Shown: positions 1-12,923 of the stretch, piece after piece
Numbering within the stretch: position 1 is the stretch's first letter
Layout: the number at the start of each line of letters is the position of its first letter
Source: Cinclus cinclus
Lineage: Eukaryota; Chordata; Aves; Passeriformes; Cinclidae
DNA: 64,000 bases
Direction: 5' to 3'
Assembly (NCBI RefSeq): GCF_963662255.1
Contig: NC_085055.1
Coordinates: 8,285,602 to 8,349,601 of the forward strand
The notes under the pieces: model-generated
Seen by the model: only the letters and a program-made list of their open reading frames with translations
Databases searched by the model: none
What the model was told of the DNA's origin: nothing
Position numbers and translations under genes: made by a program

Positions 1-1505
1 TAGTATGAATTTTCTTTTGCTGCAGTGAAAAGAAGTTGGTTGTTAAATAAAAAGGAAAGCATGAAGGCACTCCTTTCAAAAAATAGAAGAGACATAGAAA
101 ACTTCATATTTTCTGGTTCTAAACACAAATTAAGACTTGTACACTTCCATCAGGAATCTTTTTTTAACAATAGTCTCAGTGCTCCAATGCAGGGCTGATA
201 GGTTTTACTTCTACAAATAAAACCATATCAGCCTGAATGGTCACTCCTCATTAAGAGTTTGACATTGTTGCACAGCATATTTAATGCTATTTTTTTTACC
301 TGTTTGTTTGGTTTGCATCAGTTTCCCTTTGATATTACTAATTTTTATACAAAGTATTCAATATTTATTCTTAAACTTTGCTCTGTACCACAGAAAGACA
401 GTTGTTTTGTAAAATTTGTTTTGAATAAACAGACTTATTTCTTTTAAAAAAACCTAAAGAATACAGAAAAGGTAAATATTTCTTGTTGCTTTATTTGTAA
501 CTGGCATGATCAGTTCTGATACTTTTAAGTGTTGTTCTGAGTTCCCTTTTACAGGATGATTTTAAACTCCCCTTCATCCCCTCCCGCCCCTGGTGTGTCC
601 AAAAGGCAAAATTGATGTTCCCAAGTAAAGAGAGAGCTCACAAATTTGTTTACCAAGCTTCTAGGTCTGAAGCTGTGTAAAATTGCCAGGCGTTAGAAGC
701 TGAATTTGTTGTTAATGTTATCATTTGTATGTTCTCTTCAGGCAGCCATTCCCCTGGAGGTGTGTATCTGTCTACACCAGATTTCAGATCATAATTTGCA
801 CGTTTGGAGAAGTGGCTGATAGTCTGGGGACCAGACATGGTATTTTTATAGGGCATAATTAAATTCAGATAATTATGATTTGTATGTCTCTCCAATTTGT
901 CTGACATAATGTATCAAGTTAAGGTTTTTACAAATGGAGTAATTTGCATCAGGTAACTCCAGTGTCTGAGACAAGGGCATAACTAAAGCATGAATTATCT
1001 AAATAATAGTGAAGAAGAGAACAAAGGAAATAAAGTCAGGATTGTAGCATTTCGCTTCTTGCAGGGTGGGTTTCCTTGTTTTTTGTTTTCTGAAGATTTT
1101 TTATTTAATTGTTCCCTTTGACCTAGAAACTGCAGATCAGCTAAAACTGGGTTTGCTTAATACTTTTTGTTGAAGTAAGTGATTTAAATATCTGCTGCTT
1201 TAGAATGCGTCATTAGTAATCTTTTTCTCAAGATTTTGAAGAAACTCAAGCTTGCAGTTAAAAAACCCAGAAGCCACTCAGAAGTATGTAGTGAAATGTG
1301 AATATTCTGAACACTATGAGATGATCTTTTAACACTGGGTTTTTTGTAAATGCATGGCTATAAGCATTTCAGTGACTTCATTATTGCTAATTATTTATTA
1401 ATCTTGGTGAACTTCAAAGAGGTTGAAGAGAATATACTACAAATGCGGTAATTTGTTTTCTAGGAAGAAAAAAAAATATATAGTGGCTCATATGTGCAGG
1501 CTTAC
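1..1505 (-). other. MCF2L2: Intron after c15 (5' part only)
   Basis: No exon, RNA gene or recognisable transposon is seen. I looked on the minus strand for the opening of the DH domain, which must start with one base to complete the c15 codon, and did not find it. The 85-codon minus ORF at 650-907 has no family resemblance. Confidence 0.6.
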
Positions 1506-1594
1506 CTCCTCCTTGTTGATAAGTTCTCATCACTTTCACTGGTCACCAGGACTCTGCTAGATCCTCCTTGACTGGCTTCATGCATCACTTCAAT
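1506..1594 (-). CDS. MCF2L2: MCF2L2 exon c15 (linker leading into the DH domain)
   Basis: An 89-base exon, phase 0 in and two bases out, between GTTCTTCTCATTCAG and GTAAGC. It encodes residues 569-597: IEVMHEASQGGSSRVLVTSE, then SDENLSTRR, and a split codon. The 'IEV...' start and the Ser-rich run ending in basic residues parallel the segment of MCF2 and MCF2L directly before the first DH helix. The next exon should open the DH domain but is not found between 1 and 1505. Confidence 0.8.
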
Positions 1595-2997
1595 CTGAAT
1601 GAGAAGAACATGTTAAAACTGAAAATATTTAATTGCTGATGCTTTTATTTCGAGAACTTTTACTCTTTGAAAGAATGAAACCCAGATCCTACCTAACCTA
1701 GAAAGTCACTAGACAAGTTCAAATAATTGAATTCTAGATGTGCAGAAAAAGCTCCTATTTGTATTCTCCACCCTTGCTCAGTGTTGGCATGGAGGCATTC
1801 CTTACTCCAGGCAATGTCATATTCTTGCATCACAGAAGGTGAATTATCTCCTTGTGTAGATAATTACAGGCATAATAATATGTTCCTTAGACTCTGGAAT
1901 ACTGTTTTTTTTTTTTTTTTTTTTTTCATTTCCTGTCTGGAGCCAACCCAAAGACTTTACATTTTCAGAGTTCATTGTAGAATGCCCTGGGAAGAAACCT
2001 GGGAATCCTCCACGTGCTTCTGAGAAGTGTCTGCGTCCCAGCAGCAGTGTTGGGTGAGGCAGTGCTGAGCACAAGTACCTGTGCAGAGCCTGTGCCCAGG
2101 CTGAAACAGAGCTTTTGCACAGCTCCAGTGTTTATTTTGATAAATACACACTCCCTTGTCCTGTCTTGCAGAGTTGGATCATTTCAACTGCTTTCCAGGC
2201 AAGTTTTAAGCAGGCATTTCCTCCTTTTGCCTGCAGCTTTAAGAGCACCAAGCACTTGCACTTACTCAAAAGCCAATCTCTTCAAATTCAGTTAAACAAC
2301 ACATCTGCTGAGTTTGCTATTAATCCAAGCCAATATTTAAATCCCAGCAGAATCCAAGTTCCTGAGCACTTTCATTTTTGAGGGCTGATTCTTACATTTT
2401 CTATTGCTTAATTATTTAACTGGCTGATGATAATGATGGAATCCGGTAATGAACTGTCCTCATCTGAACTATTATCAGAACAATGGGATGAAAGGGAGGG
2501 GGGCATAATTTGCAGTGTAGTCTGAGGAAGTTGATTTAAAAATTAATGAATGGATGTTTTATAAAGCATATACCATGTTGGTGCATACACCTAACCATGT
2601 GGGAGGAATGCAACTGATGACTTGCATTACTGATGAGAGTAAAATTAATTCCAAAGTCACTTTCTCAGAGTTTAGGCAAAGGGGAGACCACCTGTATGTT
2701 CCTGCTGATAACTGCTTTATTCTGTGCTTATTGCTGAAGTTTTGAGTGGGCCATTTCAGAAAATGGACTGCATTTAATGTTTGCTTTCAGCTTCAGAGGA
2801 ATAAAGATGAAATGTATGGGTAAGTCAGGGGTGTGTACAACAGACAAGTTGGGTTAAAGTAGCTTGTCTGTCCTTAACAGACAGTTAATTTAGAAATGCT
2901 CCATTTTTATTAAATTCCAAGTATAGGTATGTAAATTATATATGTGGTTTTGAGTTCTCTCATAATACGGATATCCCCAGATTTCAGGTAATCCCAC
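1595..2997 (-). other. MCF2L2: Intron between c14 and c15
   Basis: A 1.4 kb intron with a 22-base T run at 1905-1926. ORFs of 76-98 codons on both strands around 1.7-2.4 kb show no recognisable protein. Confidence 0.7.
1905..1926. repeat. Poly-T run (22 bases)
   Basis: An uninterrupted homopolymer of T on the plus strand. On the minus strand it is poly-A. I see no clear retroposon body attached to it. Confidence 0.95.
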
Positions 2998-3101
2998 CTT
3001 AATTCCACCTTTTGTCTTCTTAATGCTTTTCTTTTTTGATAACTCTACTTCAGAAACAGTCTTTGGAGGGCAGGAAATTTCTGTAGACCTCCTGTTGGTA
3101 G
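2998..3101 (-). CDS. MCF2L2: MCF2L2 exon c14 (basic linker before the DH domain)
   Basis: A 104-base exon after a clear acceptor (TTTGTTCTTTCAG), entering with two bases and leaving on a codon boundary at GTGGGA. It encodes residues 534-568: ATNRRSTEISCPPKTVSEVE, then LSKKKSIKKTKGGIK. It is lysine-rich and probably disordered. Human MCF2 has a comparable position ending 'GKKTWRQNQSNLKIEV' by recall, so the 'K-rich then IK|IEV' junction supports family membership. It does not align well with the human MCF2L2 linker I remember. The 8.7 kb upstream intron could hide a further 3n-length exon that I did not recognise. Confidence 0.75.
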
Positions 3102-6100
3102 CTGAAAGAACAAACAAGAAAGTAACATTGGAAAACGTGCTAAAAGTTAAAATTCTACTTCCTAATGAAAGCAATGAGCAAAGTGGTAAATGAGACCTGA
3201 CTTAGAGAACTGATGGTTCCTTTGTTCAGCGCTGCACTCCGTCTCAAATTGGTATCTTCAGCTCCACACTGTAAGGATTACTTTGGTTTGGCTTCCCTTG
3301 GGAAAACCATCTTTAGGATAGCACAGAAAAATGTTAGCCAACTGTACCAACTTGGGTAATTGTCACTTGCATGGTGTTATTTGTGTAGGTTCCCAGGATA
3401 TTTTGTTTCTGGCAATGGTTTGCTGAATGATGTTGGATTAAAGGATTGTTTCCTGTGAGGTTTTATTACATGAATAACTGTCAAAAGAGTAATCACAGGA
3501 GGTCAGCAAGGCTCAACGGCAGGTGTGTAAGGACAGAATCTGAGGATATTATTTCAGAATATGCCCTGCTGTGTCAGGTTTGGTGGGCTTTGCAGGCTCC
3601 GAAAGCCCCAGCTGACACTGAGGTGTCTGAGGCTACTGGACTGTCATCCTCAACAACAAAACTACCTGCACTGAGCCTGCTGTCCAAAGCAAAGGGTTAC
3701 AATGAACTATGAGAAGGGGAATCATACATTTGGCTTGAGTAGAAAATAATATCTGTTACAGTTTTATCTTTGTTTTAGATTGGTAATGAGTTCACAGCAC
3801 ACAAAAGTACAAGGCCAACAGAACTCTCCCTTTTCTTCATTGCTGAATTGATATAGGCAGCCATTTATGTCATGTTAAAAACAGGTATGAAAGCCAGATG
3901 AAATGCTGAAAGAATCTGGGTCAGGCAACAAGGAACAAGGGTGAGGTTAAGTCCTTTTCTCTTTTATTCTGGCAAAACTTTCTAATTGGACAAGCACTTT
4001 TTCTAAGAATAAAAGCTGGTGTTTTCAAATGCATCTGGCAACACTTTGTTTAAGTGGGTTTCTAAGTGTTGAGAGTTTTGGTAGTCGTTTTTCTTTTTCA
4101 GTAGAAGCTGAGGGATACAGTTAAAAAAGATGCAGACATCTTTGAATGAGAAGGACATAGTATCAAATGTTTGATGCAGGAGAGGTCTGAATACTTTTTA
4201 AAAAGAAACACCTTAACAAATTTTTAAATGTTCCTGTCATTATATTCTTCTTTCAAAGTAGTTTTTAAAAAGAAAAAAGAAGCACATAGAAACACCCCAA
4301 ATTATATTCAGTTAAAAAGACAACATATCAGTTTCACAGACAATAACAATGGAAGCTGACATTTCTCCTACCCTGTGTCTTTTCAACAGCCTTATCACAC
4401 AGCTGGGAAAAGAATTAATTAAAGCAGCCTCTCTCCAACTCTTCTCTAAATCTTCTTGGATTTATACAATGCTGAATGACATAAGGACTTGGCACTGCCC
4501 ATTTCATGCCTGTTACCTCCTCACAATGACTCTATACTAGAAAGTTTCCTCAATGGAACAGTGAAATCTGGCAGTCACCAGCAGCTATTATCAACTGGCA
4601 GAGAATCCTTGTGTTTCACAGGACTGAGATGAAATTCAAATATCTCTTTTTGGCCATCACTCTTTCAGAATGTACAGCAGGATTTTTTTTGTTTTGTTTT
4701 TTTTGAGCACTACTTTCAACAGATACCTCTTCCCATCCCTAAACAAGCTTTCCCTGAAGTAGTAGTTGTTCTCTCAAAGGCACTTTTATTTCACCCAAAA
4801 AGTGGTGCACTGACATTTTGGAACCAATGGAACAAAAAATGCAGGATGCAGCACATGGAAGCTGCTATGATTGTCAAACTTCATACTTTTCTAATCTGCA
4901 GGGAGGGTGCCTGCTACTGTTGGCAAAACCAGAATATTTGGTAAGTTTGCAAATGGGTCCTTTTATGTGTTTTCCCATGAATCTCTGAGTAAAGTGTCTG
5001 TAGCATCATCAAATTCACCCTTTTCTGTATTGATGCACCCTGGAGATTCTATTTAGCCATAAAGTCTCACCTACCACAATCACAACAAAACTGGCTGTTA
5101 TCAGACCTATTACACTAAAAACTATTATCTCCTGGATCTTCTCCCAACTCTATCCTGTTTACACATTGAAAAATCAGCATAGAGAAAAGAGAGCTAAAAC
5201 TTTGCTACCAAAACATCATTTCATAATCTTACCCACACCTGAATACCCTAGATATGCTGCCAGTGTCTAGCTGCACTCTCTAAATCTGAGTTCAGTCCAT
5301 TGGATTGCTCTACAGTGTAATTCACAATTCACAATTTTCGTGGATATGTTGTGGAAATAAAGGGAAGCAATGGAAATAACTTCAGAAAACATGAGGACTT
5401 TCACTTACAAGAGCATAGTCAGCAATACCAAGTTGTTTGGCTTATTCATTAATCAGAAAATTTTGTAGCTTGAAGGGATGGTTGATACTGGTATGAAAAC
5501 CCTTGTTGAAAGCAGTCAGCAGAAAAAGTGGAAATCAGTTACAACTCTGATGTCTGGATCACAACTTGCAAGCTCAGACAGCTTCAGGTGATCCAGGAAA
5601 GAGAGCACAGGGCAGTTAAAATGAAAGATGACACATTCACAAGAAGCCAATCTGCAGGTGCTTCTTAATCAAGCTGCAAATTACTCAGGTCAGTTCACAA
5701 TCTGACTCTTGGCTTCTTCAATGACATATTTCAGAAAAGTAGACAGGTACAAGATAATAAAGCAGTCAAATTCCGCTGGGTCTGTTTCACAGATGAATTT
5801 GATTCATATTGACACAGCAAACTTCTCTTTCCAATTTGACCCAGAAATGAAGAGAAAACAGGAAGCAAGCTGCTTTGGTTATGCTCTAGAGAATTTTTCA
5901 GCTTTTGGCTGGCCCATAGTCAGAGGCTGCTACACATCACTGCATTTAAGTAGTTTCTGGAGCAGGACAGAAAGAAACAGCCCAAATACCTGCCAATTAT
6001 TATTGCACTAATTACTGTAGAACTGGAAATATAAGGGAAACTCCCTTATAAAATTCAGTACAGTTGGCTGTTTCAAGGTCAGTACAGTATTACCTTTCTG

Positions 6101-9100
6101 AAGAAGCTGAAAATTACAGTGCTGAGCTGCCTACTGAAAGAACAGAAACAGGAACAAAGGCATAGGAACAAATCAAAACCAGAAATTATCTAATGTCTGT
6201 ATGGTTTCAAGGTTGTTTTCATCCTGTTGTTTCACTGTACTCCCCTGGATAATACATAATGATGATTAATGTATTTATGAATATTTTAAATTGCTTGATT
6301 CTGCTTTTAAAGCAAAGGACATTGTCAAAGGACGTTTTAAAGCAGAGTTTGGGTCTGTCAATTGCATTCACCTGGAGCACCACTACACTTTTCCAATGGG
6401 GCTTTAGTACTGCTTACTGAGTTTTTATGAACTAGTTGCATGACAAACATGGAATCAGTGTTGTATTACTTGGCCTACAGAAAATGGTAAAGTGGGCTGT
6501 ACTGTCCCTAAAGCTGCTAGAAAATGACAGAGTGTGTCATGTGTTCTGTTTTGCTTTGCAGTTTCTCCACCCCTCTAAGACTTAGATAAATTCAGTGAGG
6601 GAAACTTGCTGTGCTGCTTGTGAAAAAGCTGTGGTTTCACCCATTTTACACCTGCTCCTGCATGGCAGGACACAGGCACCATCTCTGAGATGCTGATCTC
6701 TTACAGGGGATCTACATCCCCCACTGAGGGACAGACAGAACTGTGGGCAGCCTCCCGGTGCCCAGAGACAGCTGGATTAGCTCACCTGGGTAAGTGGCCC
6801 TAAGTTAGCTCCTGCTATATTAAGTATAACTCATCACCTAGCAAGAGGCATAGGCCATAGTCAAGGGTTAGGATACATACTCAGCACCTGTAAGGTGTTC
6901 CAAGCCCCCCTCAAGTAAATATCACACTTCAGATTCAGGTTTGGGGGGAACTCCCCCATGACATGTTTTCCTGTCTGTTTTCTGTATTCTCACTAATTAC
7001 CTACAGCAAAATCAAATTCCTTTGGCAAGAACAAGCATGGAAACAGCTAGTCTGCTAAACTTTAGTCAGGCTTGCTGCTCATGCTGCCCCAACAGGAACA
7101 TGAGTTTGAAGATAATTAGTGGCTTAATTGCTGTTTTGAACGCTGGTGATGACAAAACAATGTTTAGGCAGCTAAAGAAACACCAGAGCATCTATGGTTT
7201 GTCACTTAATGGCTTAAGGCAGAAAGACTTTGCCATTCTTAGGCAATATAATTTGGACTTCCTCACTAGCAAAATTTCTGTCAAGCCCCCTGAAAATCTG
7301 CTAATAAAAGAAGCACAGAGCGAGGTTCCTGGATATGGAATATTCTTCTACAAGGAGATACTACTTGGTTTCCTCAGACTGGCCCAAGTGTTAATAGCAG
7401 TCCACAGTAACAAAATTAAAAGTACCTTTTTCTGTTTCCAACCTCATAGAAATATACTGAACCATAGAAACTAGTGGTTTCTCAAACCATTCATGAAAGT
7501 CACATACACCATCTCCTCTGAGTCAGCTAACCTCTCCACAGCCTCACTTCCCCTACACATATCCCCAGACTCTTGCAAGAAATTCTTTTATCCTCTGTCC
7601 AGATGTTATTAGTTAAGTGAGCGTTATGCACTAGTGACTGTAAGGAATGCTGGACTGGATCCAATGAGCAGTTGTATACATTTAACTGAGATGGAACCAG
7701 CTTAAATTTTATTATTTAAAGAACTGAAAAGGCTCCAGCTGTGTTCCCCCCTTATGAATCTTGTGTTCCAAGTTGGCCATCTAAGATACTTGTATGGTGA
7801 GTCATGGATTTTGTATGTGCAACGTGCTGTTAAACATGTTATGTGTTTAACAAGCTCACAGAAATTTTGACATCTCTGCTGCTGTATTTCACATTTATGT
7901 TGCACACAAAGAACTCTCTAGTTGAATATTTTATAGCAATTTGTGCTGCCATGTTCCAGCTCTTGCCAGAAAGGTAACTAAAGCAAGATATTTTTCCTTA
8001 CCATGGTCACTGAGATGGCCAAATTATCTTTTACTGAAATTTTCCAAGAACATGTGAGGCTGAAGGAAATTGCCTTTGGGAAAGTTTCATTTCAAAGAGT
8101 AAGAGTTTGGGAGAATTACAAGCAAATTAAAATAGATAAATGCTAACTGCAGTGATTTCTAATAGTTTCTATTATACTTTACAGTTCTGCAGTCCCTCTC
8201 ATTGTGCCTGAAAGACTGAGTGGTTTGACTCTGTGGACCTATTCCAATTCACTCCATGCTAAAGAACTTTGCACAGAAATGCAGAGAACAAATATGTAGT
8301 CAAATCATCAAAAATCATGCAATCAGAAGTGAATCAGAGCAAAAATATTTTCCTATCAAGTGCTACTACACCCCTCCAAGTAGACATAGGGACAAATTTA
8401 GCCATTAGTATTCTAGCAGCTTCCATTGGGAGAAAACAGAGTTCTCCTTGAAATAAGGTGTCATATATGCTATTTAAATATTTTCAAGGCTCTTATTATA
8501 AGAAGGTCAGAGGTTTTTGCCTTTAAAGGGTTGATCTGTGAATAATATTTAATCAAGTTCTCACAGCTAAAATAAGCACCAAATACAGCTGGCACAGACT
8601 TTTCAGCATCACAGTAATTCCAGAACTAGTACTTCAGTCTTGAACAGGCCTGTCCCAGCAAAATATAGAAGTCCACTTGTGAAACCAGAAGAACCAAACA
8701 AAACTGGGATTAATCTAAATTTTTTCTTCAGTTTCCAGACCCCTAGGAAAACGTTGACTGAAGGAGAGTCAACTCTGAGCTGCCTTTCTGGATCCTCACT
8801 AAGCTAAAAGATTGCTGAGAGCCACCAGAAATCATAAGGACATGGACATGAAACTGAAGTGTGATAGTCATTTCACCGACAGAAACCTGCCCTTTCTCTC
8901 AGACATGGTATCAGCTGTGCCGTGTGCAGAAAACCCATCTCTGCCTACATATTTACCAAAAATGGGGAGTCTGACAGTTGCAATAATGGAGTTTTTAATG
9001 TCTGGGCTTTCATACCTGTGAAGATTTTTCCATTAGCACCCTGAATTGGACTGAATTTTCCCTAGTGCTCCCTGTTAGGAAAATGGGTAGTCAGCAAGGA

Positions 9101-11790
9101 AGAGCAAAACAAAATCTATTCTGCAACAAATGTAACTTCTTTTCCTTTCACAGACCAACCACCCCAGTACTGGCATGGTATTGTTACTCTGCTGCCTGGG
9201 GACAAAAGCCTTTCTCTCTGGTCTTCTATTTCTCTTTACCACATTTTATTGCCTTTGCTTTCCTTTGTATTTACACAGTCTAGGAACATGGTATTTTCCT
9301 GTTGTCATATTCTATTTTGCAAGCTTTTAGAAATATTCAGGCATGTCCTGGGTAACAAATGACAAATAAGTTACAAAACCTGTTTCGAGAAGGTGCTCTA
9401 AGCTTCTCTCAGGTTTCCAAGATGTTGCTCAATAAATTCCCCCCATAAGTAAAAGCTGATAGTGCATTGATGCCATGAATGTGAAGAAAGGACACAGAGG
9501 AAAGTCCAGAGAGGATAGCTTCAAGAAGAGAAGAATTACACAGCCTCATTTTCAAGCTTGGAATAGGACTCAGCATCCCTGTTTCTATTCTCAGATGCCT
9601 TTCAGAGTCAGACTGTGAAACACTTTGGTGAATTTCTCAGTTTATCTGGGCTTGGGTTTTCTGTCAGAAAAATAGTGGTTAAAACACTGACAAGTTCTTG
9701 CCAAGTGCTTTGGCATTCTGAGGGAAAGAGCACTCTGAAATTTCAAAGTATGACTCTTTGTAGCAGAGAACTGGATAACACCAAAATGATTATAAAGAAT
9801 ATGTGAATATACATGTAGTATTCATGGCTGTTAAAGCCACTGACTGTGAGTCCCTGGATGAGCTGTAGATACTCAGGCATTCCTGTTTCTTTGCATAGAA
9901 ATACTCTCAGTCAGTCACCTTCAAGAATTTGAATGGAACAGCAGATTCTGCCTATCAATGTCTGAACAGGACTGGGTTGCACTTTGCACTTCCTCACAAC
10001 CAGAGTAGTATTTCAAAATAAATTTCACCTTTCTATTATTTTGCAACAGGACATTAAAGGCTAAGTCTTGTCACACAGTTATCCTGTACTGGGTTGTATA
10101 ACCATGAACTGCAATTCAAGGGACAGAGCAAAGGAGCATCTCACAACTTTCTGTGAAAGAGCTGATAGCAAATGGGATGGGCTGTATGAACAAGAATCAA
10201 AACTTAAAGCACTGTCACGAACTAGTGCTGTTCTATCAGGTTCTATCTATATCAACAATTTAATTTAAAAATCTGCAAAGGTACTAAAATGACAAGAAAG
10301 AAGTTCAAGAAACAATTCAAGAGACTGCATGCATAAACTGAACAGCAAGAGTAGCTTTTAGCCTGAAGATGCAGTTTCACAGTAGGTGAAAGCCATCCTA
10401 AAACTGTGCTGCCACTGACAGGAACTAACTGGCTCTGACCTACTGACCCTACCATAACCCTATTTTCTGCAACTTCCTTTGCTTCAGCCTTAGTGGCCAT
10501 CCAGTGAGCATTCTGATGAACTCTGATATTAGTGCTGCTTGGAGCAGGTGACTGGGCTGTGTTATTTCCAGAGCAACCTGCATTTCTCTCTCTCATGCAA
10601 TAGAAAAATAATTACTACAGTTTTGCAGTCTGTTTATTCAGTTTTCAAGGCAAATCACAACTCCAGCAAACTGAGTGCCCACCCCAGTACAAGAGGGGAG
10701 CACAGTGCTGGAGTGTGTGTGTGTAGCAGAGCAGGATCTATTCACAGGCATTGTGCTCTCAGCTTGCCTTAAACCAAAAGAGAAGCCAAAACATGAGGTA
10801 GGAACTGTGCATAAAAAAACACAGCTAGCATGGTTTGGGGGAAAAAAATGTAAAGATGTCAAACCAGCATGGGAATGGGAAAAAGATGATTTTCCTTTGG
10901 AAGCAAAGACAAATGTTAGGGAGCAGAGGAGAACAGGGACACTTGGTGTGATTTTCTGCTGGTATGCCTAGAAAACAAAATGGTCAGGCTGCTGGCCATC
11001 CTAATCTTCTAATGTTGAGAAAGCAGTTTATGGAATGCTCTTCATGCAAATTAGAGGGGTTTTTTAAAGGCTTTTTACTAAAGGTTTCCCTTTTGAACAA
11101 CCCTGAAGGTTCCAAAGGGACCCCTTCCTGCAACCAAGCACAGGGTGGCTGGTCTCCAGGATACACTGTTTCAAATTATCTTCACCCATGTTCCTTTTGC
11201 AGAACGCAGCTATCTTGGTTAAATGCACATGCTAACCTCAAATGAGGAACTTTCAATAATTTCCAAACAGAAGCAATGCTCAGCTTCTATGGTTAGCAGA
11301 GGACAAGGCAGAAAGTGAACTAACATTTACGTAGAAGGGGAAAAGCAAAAAATTTCACAAATGACTCAGTGTGACCTACTAATGAACCCTTAATTTTGCA
11401 AGTATCTGATCGAAACTTTATGAATTATGGCACTTGAAAGCCAAATATTCACATTACATTATCTGCAATGTAAAAGAGGTTCTCATGCTTACATTGCAGG
11501 CTTGCATTGACTACCCTGGCTTGGGTATTTGAGAATTAGCAATACAAGACACACTGAGACAAGGTATAGAAAGGTACTCTGTAGGTTAGACTTAGGAAGA
11601 GAAACCTGGTGGGTTTTTTGATTCACCCTTATTCATATGTTTGCAGTGAGACATATTTCGTATTCATTTTTACTAGCTGGACCTACAAGGCTGACACTGT
11701 ACATCAAATTCAAGTGTTCATTCTGTAACAAAATTCAAACATGTGGACAAAATATTGGTGTGAGTCTGAAAGCAGCTGCTCATGGCCTAC
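3102..11790 (-). other. MCF2L2: Intron between c13 and c14 (8.7 kb)
   Basis: The longest intron in the left half. No convincing exon was seen; ORFs such as 7022-7474 plus (150 codons) and 10252-10596 minus lack protein-like features. A paired direct repeat lies near 6305-6344. A short TG run at about 10713-10724 is the only obvious microsatellite. An extra exon of 3n length cannot be excluded, since c13 and c14 are compatible with one. Confidence 0.6.
6305..6344. repeat. Interleaved direct repeats
   Basis: TTTTAAAGCA occurs at 6305-6314 and exactly again at 6335-6344, 30 bases apart. Between and overlapping them, CAAAGGAC occurs at 6313-6320 and 6326-6333. CAAAG cores resemble TCF/LEF or HNF4-type half-sites, but a function is only a guess. 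Confidence 0.6.
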
Positions 11791-11968
11791 CTACTGCTGC
11801 TGGTCTGGTAATCTTTGGTGATGCTCGCTTTGGGGAAGATTCAGGATGTGGAGCAACAGGTTGTACTGGCCGGGTCTGTTTGGCTGCCAACTTCTTCAGA
11901 CTTACTTGCCTCTTGTCAAACATTTCTTGTACATCTTCGAGTTTTTGTACAATTCTTTGGGCATTGGC
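11791..11968 (-). CDS. MCF2L2: MCF2L2 exon c13 (end of spectrin region, start of linker)
   Basis: A 178-base exon, phase 0 in and one base out, encoding residues 475-533. It reads ANAQRIVQKLEDVQEMFDKR, QVSLKKLAAKQTRPVQPVAP, then HPESSPKRASPKITRPAAV. 'KKLAAKQTRPVQPVAP.PES' is a family signature just before the DH domain linker. The end has two overlapping donors four bases apart (GTAG-GTAG). The more downstream one (intron from 11790) is chosen because its phase fits c14; the other would give phase 0 and a frame break. The acceptor is TTCTTTGTCAAG. Confidence 0.92.
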
Positions 11969-12372
11969 CTTGACAAAGAAAAGGCAAACAACAAATGGTC
12001 GTCAGTGCTGGACTGAATGAGTGAAGAAAGGACTTGTTTCAGCAGACTCAGACTAGAGCTGGAGATCACACTCTGCTGCGGTTTATTGCAGCCCAGTCCC
12101 TGCGTTCTACTCAGATCACAGTTTCACTGACCAAGACATGGTGACTCAAGCAGTGTTTCTAGCACTGCTCTGAAGAAAATTATGTATGTGTTGCATGACT
12201 ACTCTTATGAGTAATACTTATTGCCGCAAATGCTGACCTCTGTGGCCTTTTGGAGTAGGGAAAGAGGCATGTTTTAACAGACTCAAATATATAGCCCAGT
12301 ACACTCTCATAGACAAAGCAAACGGAAATTTTTAACTTCTAAGTGAGTACTGGCACATGTGAGGGGTTTTAC
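11969..12372 (-). other. MCF2L2: Intron between c12 and c13
   Basis: A 404-base intron with nothing further recognised. Confidence 0.85.
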
Positions 12373-12564
12373 CTTTATTTCAGGGGTGAGGATCATGTCA
12401 AACTGATTGTAGAACTCCTTCGGGTTGGAGAGCTGGTGTTCTTTAGCTGTAACCAAGAACTTCTCGATTTCAACGAGTGCAGTTTCAGCTCCCTCTTGTG
12501 ACTGGCACTTGTCCACAGCTTGGGAAGCTAAGAGGTAGATTCCAGCTTCACACCATTGGCTTGC
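12373..12564 (-). CDS. MCF2L2: MCF2L2 exon c12 (spectrin repeat)
   Basis: A 192-base, phase 0-0 exon of 64 residues (411-474) that begins ASQWCEAGIYLLASQAVDKC and ends LSNPKEFYNQFDMILTPEIK. 'QWCEAGIYLLASQAVDKCQS' is, as I recall, the same in human MCF2L2, while MCF2 has a different version. Acceptor CTTTCTTTAAAG has A rather than C before AG; donor is GTAAAA. Confidence 0.95.
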
Positions 12565-12923
12565 CTTTAAAGAAAGTGGGGAAAGAAGGACTTATCATCA
12601 TTGACAGTCCAAGTTCTCAGGTGTTGCTTTTAGTCTATGAAAAACAGATTTGCATTTTAATAACATTAACATATAATTAAAGAGGATCAGTGTTACTCAT
12701 AGCATGCAGCAGTTCCTGCCCACAAGTCACCCTGTCAGCATATGCAGAATTGAACTTGCTGAACTAATGAAAAGCTACAATATTTATTTATACTGATATT
12801 TACTGAATGAAATGGAGAAAAACCAAACACAACTTTTTATCTTCATCATAATTATCTGAGTTTATAAAATCCTTCATTTTAGTAAAACCTTGCCAGAGCT
12901 GTTATCTGACAAGATTCACTCAC
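12565..12923 (-). other. MCF2L2: Intron between c11 and c12
   Basis: A 359-base, AT-rich intron; nothing further recognised. Confidence 0.85.

Noticed and set aside
650..907. Minus-strand ORF as the first DH-domain exon
   Set aside because: The residues do not match the DH opening helix, and the phase and acceptor do not fit c15.
1905..1926. Poly-T tract as the tail of a processed retrocopy
   Set aside because: No gene-like sequence or target-site duplication was recognised next to it.
7022..7474. 150-codon plus-strand ORF with a Cys-rich start
   Set aside because: The Cys cluster (CCSCCP) is isolated, the rest shows no domain, and it lies antisense within a large intron.
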